Shown piece by piece: positions 1-7,500 of a stretch of DNA of 11,645 nucleotides (the first letter of the stretch is position 1; every line of letters starts with the position of its first letter). The position numbers and the translations under genes were made by a program. The notes under the pieces were generated by a model. The model did not search any database, was not told where the DNA came from, and saw only the letters and a list, made by a program, of their open reading frames with translations. Source of the DNA: JBCBKZ01 sp039026975 (GTDB lineage Bacteria > Bacteroidota > Bacteroidia > J057); NCBI GenBank assembly GCA_039026975.1, contig JBCCLI010000195.1, positions 1 through 11,645 of the forward strand. Direction: 5' to 3'.

Positions 1-684
1 ATCTGTAAAGTCTGTAAGGCTCTCTGAGAGGGCTGTACGCATCCTATCTACAGCAGCATCTACTTCTCCATTTTGGTTTTTAAGTAATAGCTGAGTTTGG
101 AAAAAATAGTTGGTAAGATTAGTTCTTGCATCACTTTCCAGTATAGATTTCTGTAGCCATAATCTGGCTCTGGAAATTTGCTCATCATCTTCTTCCAGGA
201 TGTAGACATAGGCTATGGTGGTAGATAAATCGCTGATAAACTTACCATTAAAAATAGTCCAGTCTAATTTATCTATGCTCTCCTCGAAGGTTTCAAGGGG
301 AATTTTTCTAACCATTCTTTGAAAGCCTACTTGCTTAAAACCAAGGAATTTTTCCCATGCCTCAAAAGAAAATGAAATGATTTGGGCAGTTCTTATGGCC
401 TGGAATCTATGCTTAGCCAGGGTTATTACCTGCTCAAACTTTTCGGTGTCTTTTAAGGTGAAAAAATAGGATAAGCTTTCGTTAACGATAAAGAGAAAAT
501 ACTCAAATGAGGCTTGGTTTTGGACAGAAGTATTTTGAATCTCATTCAACAAGAAATCCTCTAATCTTTGAAAATCAGGGATGTCTACCTTTTTTAGTAC
601 TTCTTTTAGGTAAAGCGGTAATGAAAAGCCATCAGCTTCACCTGCCAGGTTGACTAAAAATTGGTAGGGAAAAGGATTGCTCAT
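1..684 (-). CDS. Unrecognised protein, N-terminal 228 residues (gene runs off the left edge)
   Basis: An open frame of 228 codons starts at an ATG (complement of 682-684) and reaches base 1 without a stop, so the C-terminus lies outside the window. The product starts MSNPFPYQFL and has no signal peptide or membrane segment, so it is probably cytoplasmic. It looks almost wholly alpha-helical and rich in Phe, Leu, Glu and Lys. The segment at about residues 166-225 (ISRARLWLQKS followed by a second amphipathic helix pair) has the spacing of a TPR-like alpha-solenoid, but I see no clear TPR consensus. I recognise no catalytic motif and assign no function. It is divergent from radA across 418 bp. 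The sustained frame over 684 bp and the lack of any competing long frame here support a real gene. A larger TPR or sensor protein is possible but unsupported. Confidence 0.8.
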   Translation of the reverse strand, partial: MSNPFPYQFLVNLAGEADGFSLPLYLKEVLKKVDIPDFQRLEDFLLNEIQNTSVQNQASFEYFLFIVNESLSYFFTLKDTEKFEQVITLAKHRFQAIRTAQIISFSFEAWEKFLGFKQVGFQRMVRKIPLETFEESIDKLDWTIFNGKFISDLSTTIAYVYILEEDDEQISRARLWLQKSILESDARTNLTNYFFQTQLLLKNQNGEVDAAVDRMRTALSESLTDFTD

Positions 685-1102
685 GTTTGTGTAATTGAAA
701 CCTGGTTAATAGTCTACAGTTAAACATTACAGTAGCTAGCCTAGGAAGGTAGTAGAAGGAAAAATATGAAAATAAGAAAGATGGCCTACGATACTAGGTT
801 GCCTAATTGTACCCTTCCATCTAAAGAATGAACAAGTCGTCAAACAGTAACATTAACAAAAAACTGTGAGACGAGAGCTAGGTTGATCGCTGTCAACAAA
901 TTTCAGGCTGCTACAGCGTTACAATATACGTAACAATTACGAAAAGCTATGTCAGTAAATCAATAAGATTTTTCAGTTTTATAAAAAGAATACCTATTCT
1001 AAAATAAGGACGGGTAGAATTTATCTAAATTTAAACTAGTACCTAGAAACTTATCAAGATAATATTTAGTTTCCTTGCTATTAGAAGGGTTTCGGATACG
1101 GT
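685..1102. other. Divergent intergenic region between the left-edge gene and radA
   Basis: These 418 bases lie between two divergent start codons and should hold both promoters. I found no exact TAnnTTTG box on either strand, no RNA gene and no convincing coding sequence. Small structures present are GTTGA-N6-TCAAC (882-897) and GTTAC-N7-GTAAC (918-934), either of which could be a protein-binding half-site pair or chance. A 21-codon frame at 766-831 has a purine-rich stretch before its ATG but nothing else to support it. Confidence 0.5.
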
Positions 1103-2473
1103 ATGGCGAAAAAAATAAAAAATGTGTACGTCTGTCAGAATTGTGGGCAGAAATATGTGAAGTGGCAAGGGCAGTGTGCTAACTGTAATCAGTGGAATAC
1201 CTTGGTAGAGGAACTGGATATCCCCACAAAAGTGAGCCTTCACAGTTCTCTGACAAAAGGAGCTACCCCCCAAAAATTAGCAAATGTCCGTGCTTCCCAT
1301 GAAAAACGGTTTTTGACCATAGATGAGGAAATGAACCGCATCCTCGGAGGAGGAATAGTGGAAGGTTCAGTCATCCTGATAGGCGGAGAACCTGGTATAG
1401 GGAAGTCTACCTTGCTCCTACAATTAGCGCTCCAAATGGATAATCGCAAGGTGCTCTACATATCTGGGGAGGAATCTGTTCAGCAGATAAAAATGAGGGC
1501 TGGAAGAATAGACCATCAAAATGATCAGCTGTTAGTAGCCTCAGAAACACTACTTGAGCATATTGTCGCATTTGTTCAGGATTTACAGCCGCAGATATTG
1601 GTAATTGATTCCATTCAAACTATACAAACAGAGCTGCTGGAATCTGCTCCTGGCAGTGTAAGCCAAGTCAGGGAATGCGCCTCAAAAATCATAAGACTGG
1701 CAAAAGACATAGATTTACCTGTGTTTCTGGTGGGACATATTACTAAGGAAGGTTCTCTAGCGGGTCCCAAAGTCCTTGAGCATATGGTAGATACTGTACT
1801 CACCTTTGAGGGAGACAGGCATAATCAGTACCGTATTGTGCGGACCAGTAAAAACCGCTTTGGGAGTACCATGGAAATAGGGATTTACGAGATGCAGCAT
1901 AATGGGTTGAGGGAAGTTCGTAATCCATCGGAAATTTTTCTGAGTAGTGGAGAAGACCCCTTTAGCGGGGTGGCCATAGCCGCTACTATGGAAGGTATGC
2001 GCCCGCTTTTGATAGAGACGCAGGCGCTAGTTTCTCCTATGGCGTATGGAAATGCACAGCGGTCCGCTACAGGCTTGGACCTGAGAAGGCTAAATATGCT
2101 ACTGGCGGTCTTGGAAAAACGCTGCGGCTTTAAAATGGGCATGTATGATGTCTTTATTAATATCACCGGAGGCCTAAAAGTAGAAGATCCCGCTCTTGAC
2201 CTGGGCCTTGTTTGTGCAGTTATTTCCTCTTTACATGACTTACCCATACCTCCTTCTACTGTTTTTGCCGCTGAGGTAGGGTTAAGTGGAGAGATCAGGC
2301 CCATCAGTAGGGTAGAACCCAGGGTGGCAGAGGCTGAAAAGCTGGGCTTTAAGGAAATTTTCATTTCTGAAAGCCAGCGGGAAGGCTTGAGTATAGTCCC
2401 TAAAGAAATAAAGGTCAGGGGTGTAAATAAATTAGAAGAAGTATTCCGACAGGTATTTGGGAATGCCCAATAA
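1103..2473 (+). CDS. radA: DNA repair protein RadA (Sms)
   Basis: A 456-residue protein of the usual RadA length. RadA is a cytoplasmic RecA-like, DnaB-type ATPase that acts at recombination intermediates and extends D-loops during homologous recombination and repair. All expected parts are visible: an N-terminal four-cysteine zinc finger (C11, C14, C25, C28); a RecA-like ATPase core with Walker A GGEPGIGKST at 94-103 and a Walker B strand ending in D169; the family-diagnostic KNRFG motif at 250-254; and a C-terminal Lon protease-like domain from about residue 285 that serves as a scaffold rather than a protease. The ATG at 1103 is favoured because it is followed at once by the conserved start of the zinc finger. 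It appears to be monocistronic and converges on the FKBP gene with 17 bp between stop codons. The identification is secure. Confidence 0.97.
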   Translation: MAKKIKNVYVCQNCGQKYVKWQGQCANCNQWNTLVEELDIPTKVSLHSSLTKGATPQKLANVRASHEKRFLTIDEEMNRILGGGIVEGSVILIGGEPGIGKSTLLLQLALQMDNRKVLYISGEESVQQIKMRAGRIDHQNDQLLVASETLLEHIVAFVQDLQPQILVIDSIQTIQTELLESAPGSVSQVRECASKIIRLAKDIDLPVFLVGHITKEGSLAGPKVLEHMVDTVLTFEGDRHNQYRIVRTSKNRFGSTMEIGIYEMQHNGLREVRNPSEIFLSSGEDPFSGVAIAATMEGMRPLLIETQALVSPMAYGNAQRSATGLDLRRLNMLLAVLEKRCGFKMGMYDVFINITGGLKVEDPALDLGLVCAVISSLHDLPIPPSTVFAAEVGLSGEIRPISRVEPRVAEAEKLGFKEIFISESQREGLSIVPKEIKVRGVNKLEEVFRQVFGNAQ

Positions 2474-2490
2474 CCTGCCGGGAATTATGT

Positions 2491-3168
2491 CTAGGGGATG
2501 CTAATAAGTTCTACATCAAAAATGAGGGTAGCTCCCGGGGGAATATCTCTGCCTGCTCCTCTGTCTCCATAGGCCAGGTCAGAAGGGATAACGAGCTGCC
2601 ATTTATCTCCCGGCTTCATAAGCTGAAGTGCCTCTGTCCAGCCAGCTATTACCTGGGTAACCCCAAAGGTGATGGTTTCTCCTCTTTTATAAGAACTATC
2701 AAACACAGTTCCATCAATCAGTTTTCCCTCATAATGAACTTCTACTCTGTCTGCTGTAGTAGGGCTACTACCTTCTCCCGCTTCTAATACCTTGTACTGT
2801 AGACCACTAGGGAGTTCTACGACTCCTTCTTTGGCTTTATTGGCAGCCAGAAAAGCCTTTCCTTCTTCTTTTGCTTTCATTGATTTTTGTTTTTGTTGTG
2901 CTTCTTTAGCATCTCTGACCATAACTTGAAATTCTTGCATGAGAGCTACTCTCTGGTCTTCATCCAAAGAGAGAACATCTCCCGCAAAGGAATCCATTAG
3001 GCCCTTTTTGAATATCTCTTGATTGATCTCTAAGCCTGTTCTGGAAAGATTAGTTCCTACGTCTACGCCTAAGGTGTAGGAAATACTATCCATTTTTGTG
3101 TCAAACTGAGCTAAGAGGGAGGATACAGTACCTAAGAATAAACAAATGACCAGAGGAATTTTTCTCAT
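2491..3168 (-). CDS. Exported FKBP-type peptidyl-prolyl cis-trans isomerase (FkpA/Mip-like)
   Basis: A 225-residue protein that should catalyse cis-trans isomerisation of Xaa-Pro bonds and assist folding outside the cytoplasm. Residues 1-20 form a signal peptide (positive MRK, hydrophobic core, likely cleavage after SLLA before Gln21). There is no lipobox cysteine, so the product is probably periplasmic and soluble. Residues 24-115 match the helical FKBP_N dimerisation region of FkpA/Mip proteins (SYTLGVDVGTNL, then a long charged helix). The FKBP domain spans about 120-225 and retains the binding-pocket residues Y146, F156-D157, V173-I174, W177 and Y200, plus the closing GATLIFDVELI strand. 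It lies 73 bp after dapF and has its own candidate promoter just upstream, so it may be transcribed both with and without dapF. Family assignment is secure; the client proteins are unknown. Confidence 0.93.
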   Translation of the reverse strand: MRKIPLVICLFLGTVSSLLAQFDTKMDSISYTLGVDVGTNLSRTGLEINQEIFKKGLMDSFAGDVLSLDEDQRVALMQEFQVMVRDAKEAQQKQKSMKAKEEGKAFLAANKAKEGVVELPSGLQYKVLEAGEGSSPTTADRVEVHYEGKLIDGTVFDSSYKRGETITFGVTQVIAGWTEALQLMKPGDKWQLVIPSDLAYGDRGAGRDIPPGATLIFDVELISIP

Positions 3169-3189
3169 GTTATAAAATTATATGAATAT

Positions 3190-3221
3190 CAAAGTTGGGG
3201 GTAAAATCCTGATAAAACAAA
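3190..3221 (-). promoter_or_regulatory. Candidate Bacteroidota-type promoter for the FKBP gene
   Basis: On the minus strand a TTTG (-33-like, complement of 3218-3221) is followed after 20 bases by CAACTTTG (complement of 3190-3197). The latter matches the Bacteroidota -7 consensus TAnnTTTG at all but its first base. The box ends about 21 bases before the ATG at 3168, giving a short leader of plausible length. This is a consensus match by eye, with no transcription data. Confidence 0.45.
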
Positions 3222-3241
3222 GCAGCAGAATCTTTTTTATG

Positions 3242-4015
3242 TCATATATTTCCTTCGAATACGAATTCTGCTGGCCCTTGAAGGTAAACGGTAGGAGTAC
3301 CATTTTCTTGTTCTATACTCACCTGTAATTTCCCCCCAAGAGTATCTACATTGAGCCTATCCAGGCTGGGATGGAGCTGGTGATGGACAAACGCACAGGC
3401 TGTTACCCCGGTTCCACAAGAGAAGGTCTCGGCTTCCACCCCTCTTTCAAATGTTCTGACAGACAGATTGCCGGGTGTATTTATACTTAGGAAGTTTACG
3501 TTGGTTCCTCCTATGGATTCAAAAGCGGCGTGCTGCCTCAGCTTTTTTCCCTCAGTGGCTACGTCCACCTTTTCCAACTCAGTATTTACATACTTAACAT
3601 AATGAGGAGATCCAGTATCTATCCAAAAACTTGTCTCGTTTAATTTTTTGAACCCACTGGGCCTAGGCATTTGAATCTTGACCTCTTTTCCTTGAATAGC
3701 GGCTTTGATCAGTCCTACAGAGGTTTCAACCTGACAACTACTGCCAATAATCCCCAAGCTGTGAACAAAGCTCACTACACACCTGGTTCCATTCCCACAT
3801 AGGGTACTCTCGTTACCATCTGCATTTAGGTACCTCATCCTGAAGTCTCCTGCCTCAGAAGGTTCTACAGCTATAAACCCGTCTGCTCCTATCCCAAATC
3901 TCCTACTACAAAGCTGTGCTAGGTAGGAAGTAGCGGAAGTAATATCTAACTGTAGGTCTCTATTATCTATAATGATGAAATCATTTCCAGTTCCCTGGTA
4001 CTTGTGAAAGTGCAT
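3242..4015 (-). CDS. dapF: Diaminopimelate epimerase
   Basis: A 257-residue cytoplasmic enzyme that converts LL-diaminopimelate to meso-diaminopimelate, the last step before lysine and a peptidoglycan precursor. The family signature is complete: N-terminal HKYQGTGNDF; first active-site cysteine C73 in ADGNESTLCGNGTRC; second, C200, in ERGVEAETFSCGTG. These two residues form the thiol/thiolate acid-base pair of the cofactor-independent racemisation. An in-frame TTG lies two codons upstream at 4021, but I choose the ATG at 4015 because it gives MHFHKYQGTGNDF, which aligns directly with the usual DapF N-terminus and places the first catalytic cysteine at position 73 as in E. coli. It lies 115 bp after the GldH-like gene and 73 bp before the FKBP gene, all in the same direction. 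The identification is secure. Confidence 0.97.
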   Translation of the reverse strand: MHFHKYQGTGNDFIIIDNRDLQLDITSATSYLAQLCSRRFGIGADGFIAVEPSEAGDFRMRYLNADGNESTLCGNGTRCVVSFVHSLGIIGSSCQVETSVGLIKAAIQGKEVKIQMPRPSGFKKLNETSFWIDTGSPHYVKYVNTELEKVDVATEGKKLRQHAAFESIGGTNVNFLSINTPGNLSVRTFERGVEAETFSCGTGVTACAFVHHQLHPSLDRLNVDTLGGKLQVSIEQENGTPTVYLQGPAEFVFEGNI

Positions 4016-4130
4016 GTACAAAAATCTATTAGTAGCTTGGAGTAGGGTACGAAGGTAAGCATAGTTAGGTTAGCTACCTGGAGATAAAATGTGATAGGGG
4101 AATAGCAGAAATACTTATGGAGAAAAGAGA

Positions 4131-4661
4131 CTAATCTTGGGGAACTTCCCGATTATAAAGCCTGGCAGCAATTCTCACAATACCATAGATTTTCTCTTCT
4201 TTATCATCGTTAGCATAGATCTTTAAGGAATAGGTGCCTTCCTCCAACGTCAAGGAGGGAATAGCAGTGTGGGTAATGGTGTAGTCTATTTCATTTTCAT
4301 CAGGAACTCCCTGCCAGGCGCCGGAGGACTTGATGGGAATATTGGTTTGAAATTCCTGGACGTTTGTTTTCGCATCCTCAAGAACCATGTAAATGGGGAT
4401 TTCATTTCTTCCCAGGCCCGTATAGTAGGTGAGGGCCATTTCAAGGCGTAGCTCCTGACCTGCATTTTGGTCTGTAATCTCTATTTCAAATTCTCTGGGA
4501 AGATCAGAATAGTACAGGGTATAATCTGATAATGTGATTTCCCCTCTCCATACGGGAACTATATCCCCACATGAGGGTATGGTAAGTAAGAAACTTAGAC
4601 AAAAGATAGTTGAGACCACTTGAGTGAGTAGCGTGCGAAAGTAAAGGTGAAAGCTATTCAC
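4131..4661 (-). CDS. Putative GldH-like gliding-motility lipoprotein, GTG start
   Basis: A 176-residue probable lipoprotein. A hydrophobic stretch at about 10-29 ends in IPSC with C31 as the lipidation site, followed by Gly-Asp. The rest resembles one compact beta-sandwich: a strand after the YYSDLP segment, a central part ending in GAWQGVPDENEIDY, and a final EEGTYSLKIYAND...IYGIVRIAARLY. The order and spacing fit my memory of the GldH family (length 160-180, ...GRWLG..., ...AGTYTFKI...GI.DIGLRIE). GldH is an outer-envelope lipoprotein needed for gliding in Flavobacterium. The start must be GTG: the ATG two bases upstream runs directly into TGA, and no in-frame ATG precedes the hydrophobic segment. 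It lies 34 bp after accA and is probably cotranscribed. The lipoprotein call is fairly firm; the GldH assignment is moderate and needs a profile search. Confidence 0.6.
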   Translation of the reverse strand: MNSFHLYFRTLLTQVVSTIFCLSFLLTIPSCGDIVPVWRGEITLSDYTLYYSDLPREFEIEITDQNAGQELRLEMALTYYTGLGRNEIPIYMVLEDAKTNVQEFQTNIPIKSSGAWQGVPDENEIDYTITHTAIPSLTLEEGTYSLKIYANDDKEEKIYGIVRIAARLYNREVPQD

Positions 4662-4695
4662 ATAAACACATTTAATCGTGTGATGTAGGGTAGCG

Positions 4696-5736
4696 TTAGC
4701 TTCTATTAGCTACTACTTCAGCTATGCCAACGGTATCTACCTTATTCTCTTTTTTTTCGTGATGTAAAGAAGAGTCTAATACATCATACACTCCCATGGA
4801 AGTAAACTTATCTAGCCTATTGCTGATCAATTGGGCTGAAGGAATACTTCCCAGAGTAGCTATATCTTTAAGAATGGCTGCTTTGACGTTTTGATAGGTT
4901 TCTTCAGGATTTTTATGGGCACCTCCTAAGGGTTCTGTAATGATTCCATCAATAATCCCTAAGCCTACATTATCTTCTGCAGTAAGCCTTAGCGCTTCTG
5001 CTGCCTGTTCTTTGTTTTCCCAGCTCCTCCACAGGATACTTGAACAAGATTCTGGAGAAATAACAGAATACCAGGTATTCTCCAGCATATAGACTTTATC
5101 TCCTACCCCTATGCCTAAGGCACCACCAGAAGCTCCCTCTCCTATGACAATGCATATGATGGGAACTGTCAGCTGAGCCATCTCTATTAGGTTTCTGGCT
5201 ATAGCTTCTCCTTGTCCTCTCTCCTCAGCTTCCAGGCCTGGAAAAGCACCCGGTGTATCTATCAAGCAAACAACTGGAATACGAAACTTTTCAGCCATTT
5301 TCATCATTCTGAGGGCTTTTCGGTAGCCTTCAGGATTAGGCATACCAAAATTTCTGTATTGCCGCTGTTTAGTAGTTCTCCCTTTCTGCTGGCCAATGAA
5401 CATTACACTTTGTCCGTCTATCTTTCCTAAGCCTCCTATCATGGCCTTGTCATCACTAAAGTTCCTGTCTCCATGGAGCTCAATGAATTCATCAGAAACA
5501 TGCTGTATGTAATCTAATGTATAGGGTCTTTCTGGATGGCGGGAAATTTGTACTCTTTGCCAGCGGGTTAAATTGCTGTATATATTGACCTTTAGGTTAT
5601 GAATCTTCTTTTCAAGCTCGGTGCTTTCCTGATCCAACTCCACCCCATTTTCTCCGGCAATACGCTTCATCTCTGAAAGCTTATTCTCCAGCTCAATAAT
5701 GGGCTTTTCGAAATCAAAAATGTTGTTCGGCTTCAT
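4696..5736 (-). CDS. accA: Acetyl-CoA carboxylase, carboxyltransferase subunit alpha
   Basis: A 346-residue cytoplasmic subunit that pairs with AccD to move the carboxyl group from biotinylated AccB to acetyl-CoA, giving malonyl-CoA, the committed step of fatty-acid synthesis. Family features are in order: N-terminal DFEKPIIELENKLSEMK coiled region; HPERPYTLDYI at 67-77; ELHGDRNFSDDKAMIGGL; GRTTKQRQYRNFGMPNPEGYRKALR at 119-143; LIDTPGAFPG at 158-167; the oxyanion-type GEGASGGA at 199-206; and SPESCSSILW at 227-236. Typical AccA ends close to the KFTSMGVYD segment (about residue 318). This protein carries some 27 more residues, Lys/Glu-rich and then ending in VGIAEVVANRS. The start ATG gives the standard N-terminus. 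It is the first gene after the gltA terminator and probably cotranscribed with the lipoprotein 34 bp downstream. Confidence 0.97.
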   Translation of the reverse strand: MKPNNIFDFEKPIIELENKLSEMKRIAGENGVELDQESTELEKKIHNLKVNIYSNLTRWQRVQISRHPERPYTLDYIQHVSDEFIELHGDRNFSDDKAMIGGLGKIDGQSVMFIGQQKGRTTKQRQYRNFGMPNPEGYRKALRMMKMAEKFRIPVVCLIDTPGAFPGLEAEERGQGEAIARNLIEMAQLTVPIICIVIGEGASGGALGIGVGDKVYMLENTWYSVISPESCSSILWRSWENKEQAAEALRLTAEDNVGLGIIDGIITEPLGGAHKNPEETYQNVKAAILKDIATLGSIPSAQLISNRLDKFTSMGVYDVLDSSLHHEKKENKVDTVGIAEVVANRS

Positions 5737-6055
5737 AGTCTCGTAAAGCTGATAGCATTGAAATTAACTGATAGAAGGTCCTTTATGTTAGATAATAGCC
5801 TAAAAAGCCACAGATAAAATCACCTCTCTCAATTTCCATACTCAAATTCTTACACACTCAATCTGGAACCTAAACTTAATACAATTTAATATTACTCACA
5901 TTTAATTACACAAAAAGAGAGGTGAAAAATTGACGTGTAAGAGATTATAGGGGCTTGATAGTAGTTTGTGCTACCTGAATTTTAGCAAAATACTAAAGGT
6001 AAGTGGCTGGCTTTCAGTTAATTTTAGCGTAAGTACAAAAATAGCTCCCATGAGA
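5737..6055 (-). promoter_or_regulatory. accA upstream region: candidate promoter, long leader and inverted repeat
   Basis: This stretch between the gltA terminator and accA has no supported gene. On the minus strand TATTTTTG (complement of 6036-6043) matches TAnnTTTG exactly and lies 21 bases after a TTG (complement of 6065-6067) inside the terminator tail. Together they make a plausible promoter with a leader of nearly 300 bases before accA. Within it TCACCTCTCT (5820-5829) and AGAGAGGTGA (5916-5925) are perfect 10-bp complements with 86 AT-rich bases between them. In RNA these could pair into a long stem-loop, or each could be a binding site. No known riboswitch is recognised, and no frame longer than 26 codons (6051-5971, unsupported) starts here on the minus strand. 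Confidence 0.4.
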
Positions 6056-6057
6056 TT

Positions 6058-6088
6058 AAAAAAACAACACCTGCCAAAGTGGCAGGTG
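6058..6088 (-). terminator. Rho-independent terminator of gltA
   Basis: Downstream of the gltA stop on the minus strand, a perfect 9-bp GC-rich stem (CACCTGCCA/TGGCAGGTG, 6068-6076 with 6080-6088) with a 3-base loop is followed within three bases by seven consecutive T residues (complement of 6058-6064). This is the classic intrinsic terminator form, and it starts only 14 bases after the stop codon. Confidence 0.9.
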
Positions 6089-6101
6089 GCAGCTCTATTT
6101 C

Positions 6102-7388
6102 TTATCTCTTCTCTACAGGAACATAATCTCTTCTTGCAGAACCGGTATAAATTTGTCTGGGCCTCCCTATAGGATGCTTAGCTTCCCGCATTTCTTTCCA
6201 CTGAGAAATCCATCCAGGCATACGTCCCAGGGCGAACATGACAGTAAACATTTCTACTGGTATCCCCAAGGCACGGTAGATAATACCAGAGTAGAAATCT
6301 ACATTAGGAAATAGCTTCCTGCTGGAGAAATAGGGGTCTTTTATTGCTTCTCTTTCTAATGAGGTAGCAATGCTGAGGACAGGGTCTTCCACTGACAGTT
6401 CAGAAAGTACCTGATCCGCATATTTTTTAATCACTCTAGCTCTTGGATCGTAGTTTTTATACACCCTATGCCCAAATCCCATTAATCTGAAGGGGTCACT
6501 CTTATCTTTAGCTTTAGCCAGATACTTTTCTGTATCTCCCCCATCTTTCTTGATATCTTCTAACATTTCCAGCACTGCCTGATTAGCACCCCCATGAAGA
6601 GGTCCCCACAGGGCGGCATTACCAGCTGCTATGGCTGCAAAAAGATTTACCTGAGATGAGCCCACTAGCCTTACTGAAGCCGCAGAGCAGTTTTGCTCAT
6701 GGTCCGCATGTAATATAAGTAAGGTGTCAAAAGCTTCTACTGTAATTGGGTCTACCTTTCCTAGCATCATATGCAGGAAATTTTCTACGTAGCCTTTAGT
6801 AGGATCTGGGTCTATATAAGGCATACCCTGGGTCCTCCTGAAAATATAGGCGGCTAATACAGGAATATTGGCTAATATCCTATGAATAGTCTTAAAACGG
6901 ACCGCTTCATCTGACCAAGAGTCCAGCTCTTCCCCAAAGAAACCAGAAAGAGAGGCTAGTGCTACTGTTAGCATTCCCATGGGGTGGGTGCCGTCAGGGA
7001 GTGCATTTAATACATCTCTTATCCCCTGAGGAAGGCCTGTATGCTTGGTAAGTTCTGCATTGAAGGCATCTAACTGCTCTGAATTGGGTAACTCCCCATG
7101 TAGTAACATGTAAATGACCTCTGTGAAATTAGCTTGTTCTGCTAGTTGTTCTATGGGGTAGCCTCTGTGGAGAAGGACACCTTTTTCTCCATCAATAAAG
7201 GTAATGGCACTGGTAGTAGAACCCGAATTTTTAAACCCTGGGTCAAGGGTAACATATTTAGTGGATGCTCGGAGTTTGGAAATATCTATCCCTTTCTCAT
7301 CAAAGGTTCCAACATAAACAGGTAATTCATAGGAGTCCTCACCTATGGTAATGTGAATAGTTTCATCAATAGCAGTAATACTGGCCAT
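6102..7388 (-). CDS. gltA: Citrate synthase (type II-like)
   Basis: A 428-residue cytoplasmic enzyme that condenses acetyl-CoA with oxaloacetate to citrate, opening the TCA cycle. Length and layout match the hexameric Gram-negative form (E. coli GltA has 427 residues): an N-terminal beta-rich segment at 10-65 peculiar to that class, then the all-helical large and small domains. The catalytic triad is visible as H265 in GPLHGG, H307 in GFGHRVY and D364 in PNVDFYSG. HADHEQNCSAA at 227-237 and the C-terminal RPRQIYTG are also typical. The N-terminal region suggests possible NADH-type allosteric control as in the E. coli enzyme, but this cannot be confirmed by eye. It stands between two intergenic regions and ends at a strong terminator, so it is probably its own transcription unit. 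The call is secure. Confidence 0.97.
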   Translation of the reverse strand: MASITAIDETIHITIGEDSYELPVYVGTFDEKGIDISKLRASTKYVTLDPGFKNSGSTTSAITFIDGEKGVLLHRGYPIEQLAEQANFTEVIYMLLHGELPNSEQLDAFNAELTKHTGLPQGIRDVLNALPDGTHPMGMLTVALASLSGFFGEELDSWSDEAVRFKTIHRILANIPVLAAYIFRRTQGMPYIDPDPTKGYVENFLHMMLGKVDPITVEAFDTLLILHADHEQNCSAASVRLVGSSQVNLFAAIAAGNAALWGPLHGGANQAVLEMLEDIKKDGGDTEKYLAKAKDKSDPFRLMGFGHRVYKNYDPRARVIKKYADQVLSELSVEDPVLSIATSLEREAIKDPYFSSRKLFPNVDFYSGIIYRALGIPVEMFTVMFALGRMPGWISQWKEMREAKHPIGRPRQIYTGSARRDYVPVEKR

Positions 7389-7466
7389 ATTTCTTGGATT
7401 TAACGACTGTCTGGAGATAAAAGAATGAACGCTAGCATAAATCAGCTCACTTGTGGAAGCCTATAG

Positions 7467-7494
7467 CCTTACTTTTTTTGCGAAAAAAGTAAGG
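7467..7494. repeat. Perfect 12-bp palindrome between nadE and gltA
   Basis: CCTTACTTTTTT (7467-7478) and AAAAAAGTAAGG (7483-7494) are perfect complements around a 4-base TGCG loop. It lies downstream of nadE and about 80 bp upstream of the gltA start. The stem is AT-rich, and on neither strand is it followed by a T tract, so it is not a standard intrinsic terminator. It may be a dispersed intergenic palindrome or an mRNA-end stabilising hairpin. Confidence 0.7.
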
Positions 7495-7500
7495 AAAACA

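Noticed and set aside
766..868. Two tiny overlapping frames (21 and 13 codons) linked by ATGA in the radA divergent region
   Set aside because: Very short and low in complexity; a purine-rich stretch before the first ATG is too common to support a gene.
1885..2364. 159-codon leftward frame antisense to radA
   Set aside because: It is a shadow of the strongly conserved radA Lon-like region, with no start signal and no protein family.
4016..4021. Upstream TTG start for dapF, adding two residues (MY)
   Set aside because: The ATG at 4015 gives the canonical N-terminus and places the first catalytic cysteine at position 73; no ribosome-site evidence favours TTG.
5966..6172. Rightward 68-codon frame starting at TTG between accA and gltA
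   Set aside because: It runs through the gltA terminator hairpin and then antisense to the conserved gltA 3' end, and has no recognisable family or start signal.
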